From JBOGWY01 sp050694015 (GTDB lineage Bacteria; Actinomycetota; CADDZG01; WHSQ01), in assembly GCA_050694015.1 (NCBI GenBank), contig JBOGWY010000302.1, positions 1-5,385 of the forward strand: a stretch of DNA of 5,385 nt. Reading direction: 5' to 3'. How positions within the stretch are numbered: position 1 is the first letter of the stretch; each line of letters begins with the position of its first letter. The notes beneath the pieces are model-generated. The model did not search any database. It saw nothing but the letters and a program-made list of their open reading frames with translations, and was not told where the DNA came from. Shown here one piece after another: positions 1 through 4,395 of the stretch. The translations under genes and the position numbers were made by a program.

Positions 1-44
1 CCTCTGTAGCGGCCCGAACGGCCCTGTCTGCGCGGCTTCTTCTT

Positions 45-60
45 CGCGACGCTCGTCGCG
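45..60. repeat. Short perfect hairpin upstream of the CoA-binding gene
   Basis: The six-base arms CGCGAC and GTCGCG (45-50 and 55-60) are separated by GCTC, so a small stable stem-loop could form. It lies 12 bases before the Shine-Dalgarno of the gene starting at 86 and has no T-run after it, so it is not a clear intrinsic terminator. It could be a 5'-leader structure, the tail of an upstream terminator, or chance in GC-rich DNA. Otherwise bases 1-72 hold no gene I can support. Confidence 0.25.
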
Positions 61-72
61 TAGTCGCAACCG

Positions 73-79
73 AAAGGAG
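73..79 (+). promoter_or_regulatory. Strong Shine-Dalgarno for the CoA-binding gene
   Basis: AAAGGAG lies six bases upstream of the ATG at 86. The reading frame stays open back to the window edge but contains no ATG, GTG or TTG before 86, so this site fixes the start. Confidence 0.8.
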
Positions 80-85
80 CTGGAG

Positions 86-562
86 ATGACAGCGATCAAA
101 GAGGCGGCCGAGGAGTTCCTCTCGCACGATCGCATCGCGGTGACCGGCGTCTCGAGGACGCCCGGCGCACACGGGAGCAACGCCGTCTACCAACGCCTGC
201 GGGACCGGGGCTACCAGGTCTTCGCCGTGAATCCCAACGCCGAGACGATCGACGGTGAGCCTTGCTACCCAGATCTCAGGTCGATCCCGGGCGGCGTCGA
301 AGCCGTCGTCATCGGCACCAGCCCGAAACGCGCCCCGGACACGATGCACGAGTGTGTCGACCTCGGGATCGATCACGTGTGGATGCACCGGGGGCCGGGC
401 GGGGGCAGCGTGTCGGACGAGGCCACCATCTACGGACGGGAGCACGGCGTCGAAGTGATCGACGGAGGATGCCCGTGCATGTTCGGAGCAAAGGCGGACA
501 CCGGGCACAAGGTGATGAAGGCGCTCCTAACGCTTACGGGCAACGTCCCGCGCCGCGTCTGA
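86..562 (+). CDS. CoA-binding domain protein (CoA_binding_2 / YccU-like Rossmann fold)
   Basis: This 158-residue protein is a single CoA-binding Rossmann domain, the stand-alone type related to the CoA-binding domain of succinyl-CoA ligases. The first strand and turn are IAVTGVSR (residues 17-24). They are followed by a helix, the GYQVFAVNP segment (42-50), the G-x-x-CYPDL segment (57-64), the VVIGTSP strand (74-80) and the VWMHRGPGGG loop (98-107), all in the family's usual order. Length is normal for the family (roughly 130-160). The C-terminus carries GGCPCMFG (127-134), then D138, GHKVMK (140-145) and LTGNVP (150-155). This matches a subgroup with a conserved cysteine and a D-x-GHK tail. 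The protein is probably cytosolic. Ligand binding (CoA or acyl-CoA) is known for the family, but its physiological role is not established. The start is fixed by the AAAGGAG site. No partner gene is evident nearby. Confidence 0.88.
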   Translation: MTAIKEAAEEFLSHDRIAVTGVSRTPGAHGSNAVYQRLRDRGYQVFAVNPNAETIDGEPCYPDLRSIPGGVEAVVIGTSPKRAPDTMHECVDLGIDHVWMHRGPGGGSVSDEATIYGREHGVEVIDGGCPCMFGAKADTGHKVMKALLTLTGNVPRRV

Positions 563-568
563 TCGATA

Positions 569-583
569 GGCGCCCTGGGCGCC
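569..583. repeat. GC-rich hairpin just after the CoA-binding gene
   Basis: GGCGCC is repeated at 569-574 and 578-583 around CTG. This gives a compact GC stem beginning seven bases after the stop codon. The position suits a transcription end, but ACAACGC follows instead of a T-run, so a classical Rho-independent terminator is not supported. GGCGCC is itself palindromic, so the repeat can be read as direct or inverted. Confidence 0.3.
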
Positions 584-589
584 ACAACG

Positions 590-603
590 CTACGTAGATC
601 TAC
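590..603. promoter_or_regulatory. Two overlapping palindromes, possible operator
   Basis: CTACGTAG (590-597) and GTAGATCTAC (594-603) are both perfect palindromes and share four bases. They sit in the 101-base gap before the receiver-domain gene, about 60 bases upstream of its likely ATG. Palindromes of this kind often bind dimeric regulators, but I recognise no specific operator and see no convincing -10/-35 pair beside them. Confidence 0.25.
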
Positions 604-663
604 CGATTCCAGCGTAGGAAAGGTCGTGGTTGGGTGGAGGAGTACACCTTCGCGGGGAGCGGC

Positions 664-1026
664 ATGAACGTACTGGTTATCGAAGACTCAGAGGACATGC
701 GTTTCCTGATGTCCGAGATCCTGCCGACGACCGCCCCGATAGGGCAGCTCCGTTGCGCGGCCAACGAGGCCGATGCCCTCAAGGCGGTCGAGGGCTTCCG
801 GCCCCACGTCGTCATCCTGGACTCGTGCACCGATGGGCCGGCACCTCAGCACACCGCCGATCTAATGCGCGCGCTGAACGCCGGCGTTCGCGTCATCTCG
901 TTCTCCGGCCTTCCCTCGATCGAAGGCACGTGGGCCGATGTCGTCATCCGCAAGACACACGACGGCATGACGCAGCTCGCAGATGCCCTCGCCGGCCTCG
1001 CCGTCGAGCTGCGGACGGCAAGCTAG
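664..1026 (+). CDS. Stand-alone response-regulator receiver domain protein (CheY/REC fold)
   Basis: This 120-residue protein is one receiver (REC) domain with no output domain. It opens with MNVLVIEDSEDM, giving the acidic pair E7/D8 that binds Mg2+. The phospho-acceptor is D53 in VVILDS (49-54). The switch hydroxyl is S81 in RVISFSG (76-82), and the invariant lysine is K97 in VVIRK (93-97). A histidine kinase would phosphorylate D53; no kinase gene is in the window. The S81-K97 interval is shorter than in CheY, so the region between beta-4 and beta-5 is compact. I chose ATG 664 because the domain begins right there and GGGGAG lies four bases upstream. An in-frame GTG at 634, with AGGAAAGG about ten bases before it, would add ten residues and cannot be excluded. 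It probably acts as a single-domain signalling relay or protein-protein switch in the cytosol. Its target is unknown. Confidence 0.82.
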   Translation: MNVLVIEDSEDMRFLMSEILPTTAPIGQLRCAANEADALKAVEGFRPHVVILDSCTDGPAPQHTADLMRALNAGVRVISFSGLPSIEGTWADVVIRKTHDGMTQLADALAGLAVELRTAS

Positions 1027-1092
1027 CCGCGACCAGCCCGCGCGTCGGAAAGCACTTCACGTTGTCGCGCTGAGCGACTAATTTCTCGGTCT

Positions 1093-1665
1093 ATGGCCGA
1101 AGGGCGTCTGAGGAGCTTCATCGGGAACCACCGTGGGCTCGCCGCTGTGGTTCTTACGTTGGTGGTAGCACTGGGCATCTTCGTAGTCACGTACTTCGAG
1201 CCGCACAAGCTGTTCATCGACGAGACCGTGGACGAAGCATTTCCGGAACCGACGGCGACCGGAGTCGGGGCAGATAGCGAAGCCGACAACGATGGTGGCG
1301 GTTCGAGCACGAGGGCTCGGGCGCAGATGGAGCTCGCGAGCGGCCCCTTCCACGGACTCGAGCACGACACTTCAGGAACCGCGTTTCTTCTAGAGCTCGC
1401 CGACGGCCGCCGCTTCCTTCGTTTCGAGGACTTCGAGACCTCCAACGGGCCCGACCTCCGCGTCTATCTGTCCGAGATCCCCGCCGGAGACGACTGGTTC
1501 GTGTACGGCGAGCGCTTCGTCGATCTGGGGGCGCTCAAGGGCAACGTGGGAAACCAGAACTACGAGATACCGGACGACGTGGACCTAGATAAGTACGTGA
1601 GCGCCGTGGTCTGGTGCCGCCAGTTCTCGGTCGGGTTCGGGGTCGCACCGCTGGAGGCCGGCTGA
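1093..1665 (+). CDS. Membrane-anchored DM13-domain protein
   Basis: This 190-residue protein has a short basic N-terminus (R5, R7, R14). One hydrophobic helix follows (about residues 16-35), then a low-complexity acidic/Gly/Ser linker (about 51-78) and a C-terminal DM13 domain (about 84-187). The segment PHKLFIDETVDEAFP (37-51) after the helix is an N-terminal motif I associate with actinobacterial DM13 proteins. Domain hallmarks are SGTA (94-97), FEDFETSNGPDL (111-122), VDLGALKGNVGNQNYEIP (143-160) and VVWCRQFSVGFG (172-183), which contains the family's conserved cysteine, C175. DM13 has been proposed to be a redox or electron-transfer domain; this remains a prediction. The topology suggests the domain lies outside the membrane on an N-terminal anchor (no lipobox seen). 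No clear Shine-Dalgarno precedes ATG 1093, but the next in-frame Met is residue 79, after the anchor, so 1093 is the sensible start. Confidence 0.86.
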   Translation: MAEGRLRSFIGNHRGLAAVVLTLVVALGIFVVTYFEPHKLFIDETVDEAFPEPTATGVGADSEADNDGGGSSTRARAQMELASGPFHGLEHDTSGTAFLLELADGRRFLRFEDFETSNGPDLRVYLSEIPAGDDWFVYGERFVDLGALKGNVGNQNYEIPDDVDLDKYVSAVVWCRQFSVGFGVAPLEAG

Positions 1666-1676
1666 GCGAGCCGTAG

Positions 1677-1693
1677 TGCAAACTCTTGCAAAC
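1677..1693. repeat. 10-bp-phased TGCAAAC direct repeat with embedded inverted repeat
   Basis: TGCAAAC occurs at 1677-1683 and again at 1687-1693, exactly ten bases (one helical turn) apart. The same stretch contains the inverted repeat TGCAA-ACTC-TTGCA (1677-1690). It lies 50-66 bases upstream of the phosphatidyltransferase start, where an operator could sit, and is less GC-rich than its surroundings. The binding factor, if any, is unknown. Confidence 0.3.
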
Positions 1694-1742
1694 ACGGCGG
1701 ACCGGGGTCGCCTTAGTTGCGCGAAGCGTGTTGAATGGCTAG

Positions 1743-2384
1743 ATGAATTACGCGGTCACCCGGTGGGTCTTCCGGCCCCTATCCCGTCCGATCGGACAGG
1801 CGCTGGCCCGGACGAGCGTGACCCCTCTCCAGATAACCCTCGTCGCGGGCGTCCTCACGGTCGTCGCGTCGATCGGGTTCGCGCTCCACGCCTTCGTGGC
1901 AGCTGCGCTCGTGACGTTCGCGGCCGAGGTCATGGACTGTGTCGACGGTGATCTCGCGCGACTCACGGAGCGTTCTTCGAAAGCCGGAGCGTTCCTGGAC
2001 AGCGTGCTCGACCGCTGGGCGGACGCGGCGTTGATCCTCGGCATCACGTACGCCAACCCGTCGCGCTACACGGTCGTTGCGGCAGCCGCGCTCGTCGGTT
2101 CGTTCCTCGTGTCGTACACGCGAGCGCGCGCCCAGGGACTCGGAACGGACACCCCCGAGGGTCTCGGGGGCCGGGATACGCGCGTACTCCTCATCGTGAT
2201 CGGTGGTCTTACCGGTCAGCTGTACTGGGCGCTCGTGTTAGTCGCGGCGGTGTCGTTCGCGACCGCGCTGCAGCGGCTCGTGATCGGGTTCCGTTACCTG
2301 CGGAAGCAGGAGCACACGGCCAAGGTGTCGCTGACCGAGAAGGCCAAGGCGACGCTCGCGAAACCGGTCAAGACTCCTAAGTAA
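1743..2384 (+). CDS. CDP-alcohol phosphatidyltransferase family integral membrane protein
   Basis: This 213-residue membrane enzyme transfers a phosphatidyl (or other diradyl-glycerophosphoryl) group from a CDP-activated lipid to an alcohol acceptor. Residues 65-90 match the family signature D-x2-DG-x2-AR-x8-G-x3-D-x3-D without a gap. The metal and CDP ligands are D65, D68, D86 and D90, with G69, A72, R73 and G82. Hydrophobic helices lie at about 31-63, 92-104, 110-126 and, in two stretches, 147-185, as expected of the six-helix fold. A lysine-rich tail ends the protein (from about 190). SYTRARAQGLG (123-133) and GGRDTRVLL (141-149) correspond to the acceptor-side region. The RARA element resembles phosphatidylinositol-phosphate synthase-type members, but the acceptor (inositol phosphate, glycerol phosphate or other) cannot be fixed. 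The codon just before ATG 1743 is a TAG stop in the same frame, so no longer start exists. No good Shine-Dalgarno is seen. Confidence 0.9.
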   Translation: MNYAVTRWVFRPLSRPIGQALARTSVTPLQITLVAGVLTVVASIGFALHAFVAAALVTFAAEVMDCVDGDLARLTERSSKAGAFLDSVLDRWADAALILGITYANPSRYTVVAAAALVGSFLVSYTRARAQGLGTDTPEGLGGRDTRVLLIVIGGLTGQLYWALVLVAAVSFATALQRLVIGFRYLRKQEHTAKVSLTEKAKATLAKPVKTPK

Positions 2385-2387
2385 TTC

Positions 2388-3317
2388 TCACCCCGCGACG
2401 ATCCCGTCGATCTCGTCGAGCGCGTCTTGGGATAGTTCTACGTCTCCCGCTTGCGTGTTCTCGGTCACGTGCTTCGTCGAGCGAGAGCCGGCGATCGCTC
2501 CCGTGACGCCGTTCTGGTGCACGACCCACGCGAGCGCGAGTTGCGGGAGCGTGATGTCGAGACGTTCGGCGACCTTCTTGAGTTGCTCGACCTTCGCGAG
2601 GTGCTTCTCGCGTACCCCCGGTGCGAAGTACTCGTTGTAGTAGCCGATCCCCTGGCTGCCCGAGCGCCAGTCGTTCTGGTCGAACGTCGTCTCGGCCGTG
2701 ATCGTGCCGGTGAGGAGCCCGTAGGTGAGGGGGCCGTAGCCGATCACGCCGGTGCCGTTCGCTTCGAGATCCGGGAAGAGGTCGCCGCGGCCGCGTTGGT
2801 TGAGTAACGAGAAGTGCGGCTGGAGTGAGTCGACGTGCCGGATCTTCTCGCAGCGCTCGATCAGCTCCCGGCTGAAGTTCGAGACCCCGATCCAGCGCAC
2901 GAGCCCGTCGTCGACGAGCGCGGCCATCGCCTCCCACGTCTCTTCGATCTTCACGCGCCGTGGGGGCCAGTGCACCTGGTAGAGGTCGATCACGTCACGG
3001 CCGAGCCGCTTGAGGCTCCCCTCCGCGCCTGCGCGCACACCGTCGCGATCGACACCGCTGCGGCCCTCGATCACCTTCGTGAATACGTAGACGTCGTCGC
3101 GGCCCTTGATCGCTTCGGCGACGAGCTCCTCCGAGCGACCGTCGCCGTACACCTCGGCGGTGTCGATCCAGTTGATGCCGTTGTCGAGGCCGGTGCGCAT
3201 CGCAGCGACGATCTCGTCGTCGGTGTACCCGCTGCCCCAGCCGCCGCCGGCCTCCCAGGTGCCGAAACCGATCACCGAGATCTCGGGGCCTTCCCTACCC
3301 AGTCTCTTGGTCCTCAT
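2388..3317 (-). CDS. Aldo/keto reductase, NADP-dependent (AKR superfamily)
   Basis: This 309-residue cytosolic oxidoreductase interconverts carbonyls and alcohols with NAD(P)H on a TIM barrel. The N-terminus reads RLGREGPEISVIGFGTW (5-21), as in the AKR family. The catalytic tetrad is complete: D52 and Y57 in WIDTAEVYGDGRSEE (50-64), K81 in VFTKV (78-82) and H116 in DLYQVHWPP (111-119). The cofactor-phosphate loop AGSRSTKHVTEN (276-287) matches the usual G-x-R-S...E-N pattern. Length is normal. I start at 3317, where GAGGGG lies five bases upstream and the conserved MRTKRLG begins. An in-frame ATG at 3404 would prepend 29 residues lacking family similarity. The gene is last in the minus-strand block, 109 bases after the sugar isomerase, and its stop lies 3 bases from that of the convergent phosphatidyltransferase. 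Substrate is unknown; a sugar-derived aldehyde or ketone is plausible from context. Confidence 0.93.
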   Translation of the reverse strand: MRTKRLGREGPEISVIGFGTWEAGGGWGSGYTDDEIVAAMRTGLDNGINWIDTAEVYGDGRSEELVAEAIKGRDDVYVFTKVIEGRSGVDRDGVRAGAEGSLKRLGRDVIDLYQVHWPPRRVKIEETWEAMAALVDDGLVRWIGVSNFSRELIERCEKIRHVDSLQPHFSLLNQRGRGDLFPDLEANGTGVIGYGPLTYGLLTGTITAETTFDQNDWRSGSQGIGYYNEYFAPGVREKHLAKVEQLKKVAERLDITLPQLALAWVVHQNGVTGAIAGSRSTKHVTENTQAGDVELSQDALDEIDGIVAG

Positions 3318-3322
3318 CACTG

Positions 3323-3328
3323 CCCCTC
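3323..3328 (-). promoter_or_regulatory. Shine-Dalgarno fixing the aldo/keto reductase start
   Basis: Read on the minus strand, GAGGGG stands five bases before the ATG at 3317. It favours this start over the ATG at 3404. Further upstream, bases 3373-3385 form an AT-rich patch (TTTAAT on the minus strand) that could mark a promoter, but no matching -35 is visible. Confidence 0.6.
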
Positions 3329-3419
3329 TGTTTTCTTCTGCACACGCCCGCCTGAAAACGCGGATCGCGCCGATTAAAGCAAACGTGCCGGCCCGCCCGC
3401 CCAAAACCGTCTGATGGGC

Positions 3420-3439
3420 GTGGTGGTCAGGCCCACCAC
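3420..3439 (-). terminator. Hairpin overlapping the isomerase stop codon (weak terminator candidate)
   Basis: GTGGTGG (3420-3426) pairs perfectly with CCACCAC (3433-3439) around a six-base loop, and the isomerase stop at 3427-3429 is in the loop. A TTTT run on the minus strand occurs only about 13 bases further on (3403-3406), so this is not canonical. A second possible stem, CGCCCA (3398-3403) with TGGGCG (3415-3420), sits next to it. These could attenuate read-through into the aldo/keto reductase or stabilise the upstream mRNA end. Function is inferred only from position. Confidence 0.3.
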
Positions 3440-4395
3440 ATGTCGGTGGGTTGCTCGCGGATCACGAGCGGGCGCAGGAACTCGACGGCTTTGCTCAGAC
3501 CTTCGTCGATCGACATCAGTGCGTCTTCGTGCTCGATACTCAACACGTAGTCGTAGTCCACCGCTCGCAGCGCGCTGATCTGGTCGCGCCACGATGTTTC
3601 ACCATGCCCGTAACCGACGGTGCGAAACACCCACGAACGCTCGAGCACCTTCGAGTACGCCTTGGTGTCGAGCACGCCGTTGAGCCGCGTGTTGTCGTCG
3701 TCGATGCGCGTGTCCTTCGCGTGCACGTGGAAGATCGCGTCGCGTCCGCCGAGAAGCTTGATCGCCGCGACCGGGTCGATGCCTTGCCAGTAGAGGTGGC
3801 TCGGGTCGAAGTTCGCCCCGAGGACGTCGCCCGCGGCATCGCGTAGCCGGAGCAGCGTCTCGGGGTTGTAGACGACGAAACCCGGATGCATCTCGAACGC
3901 GACCTTGACGCCCTGCTCCATCGCGAAGGAGGCTTCGGCCTGCCAGTACGGGATCACCTTCTCGTTCCACTGCCACTCGAGGATCTCCTGGAAGTCCTCT
4001 GGCCACGCGCACGTCACCCAGTTCGGGAGCTTGGCACCCTCGTGATCGCCCGGGCATCCCGAGAAGAGGTTCACCACCGGGACCTCGAGCGCGTTGGCGA
4101 GCTGCGCCGTCTTGCGCCACGTCTCGTGCGCCTCGGTCGCGATCTTGTCGTCGGGATGCAACGGGTTTCCGTGGCAGCTGAGCGCGCTGATCGTCAAGCC
4201 GCGCGACTCGACGTCCTTGCTCAGCTCGGTGATCCCCTGGTCGTTGCCGAGCAGCTCGTCGGGATCGCAGTGCGCCGAGCCGGGGTAGTTGCCGGTGCCG
4301 AGCTCGATCGCTTCGATACCGAGGGCCGCGATCCGGTCGAGCGCCTCGGCCCGAGAGATCTGCTGGTACAGAACGGTGAGTACACCGAGCTTCAT
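3427..4395 (-). CDS. Sugar phosphate isomerase/epimerase family protein (xylose isomerase-like TIM barrel)
   Basis: This 322-residue protein belongs to the AP_endonuc_2 / xylose isomerase-like TIM-barrel family, which isomerises, epimerises or eliminates on sugars and polyols using a divalent metal. It starts MKLGVLTVLYQQ and continues with the strand GIEAIELGTGNYPG (26-39), then ISALSCHGNPLHP (69-81). Candidate metal ligands are E168 in FEMHPGF (167-173), D197 in NFDPSHL (195-201), H223/H225 in FHVHAKD (222-228) and E288 in SIEHED (286-291), in the expected order. Length is slightly above the usual 250-300, with an extra loop around 112-150 that is rich in Trp. No signal peptide is seen, so it is probably cytosolic. 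ATG 4395 overlaps the upstream dehydrogenase stop as ATGA and has GGAGGT six bases before it, making the start secure. The longer frame reaching 4692 is a shadow of the dehydrogenase gene. The pairing suggests it acts on the keto-sugar made by that dehydrogenase; the substrate is unknown. Confidence 0.92.
   Translation of the reverse strand: MKLGVLTVLYQQISRAEALDRIAALGIEAIELGTGNYPGSAHCDPDELLGNDQGITELSKDVESRGLTISALSCHGNPLHPDDKIATEAHETWRKTAQLANALEVPVVNLFSGCPGDHEGAKLPNWVTCAWPEDFQEILEWQWNEKVIPYWQAEASFAMEQGVKVAFEMHPGFVVYNPETLLRLRDAAGDVLGANFDPSHLYWQGIDPVAAIKLLGGRDAIFHVHAKDTRIDDDNTRLNGVLDTKAYSKVLERSWVFRTVGYGHGETSWRDQISALRAVDYDYVLSIEHEDALMSIDEGLSKAVEFLRPLVIREQPTDMWWA

Noticed and set aside
1..63. Possible end of a minus-strand gene encoding a basic AKKKPRR-like stretch
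   Set aside because: The translated stretch looks plausible as a basic tail, but no start codon or ribosome site is visible on that strand and the fragment is too short to support.
630..1073. Overlapping + strand frame covering the receiver gene
   Set aside because: It is an arginine-rich translation without domain features; the alternative frame encodes an intact receiver domain.
1735..1746. Three-codon mini-ORF (ATG GCT AGA TGA) whose stop overlaps the phosphatidyltransferase ATG
   Set aside because: The ATGA arrangement is suggestive of coupling, but there is no Shine-Dalgarno and such a short ORF is expected by chance.
2396..2409. CGACG-ATCC-CGTCG stem just inside the aldo/keto reductase 3' end, considered as a bidirectional terminator
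   Set aside because: The stem is only five base pairs, lies within coding sequence, and has no adjacent T-run on either strand.
2835..3377. Long open frame on the + strand opposite the aldo/keto reductase
   Set aside because: It mirrors the codon structure of a strongly supported AKR gene, has no recognisable domain or convincing ribosome site, and is the usual antisense shadow in GC-rich DNA.
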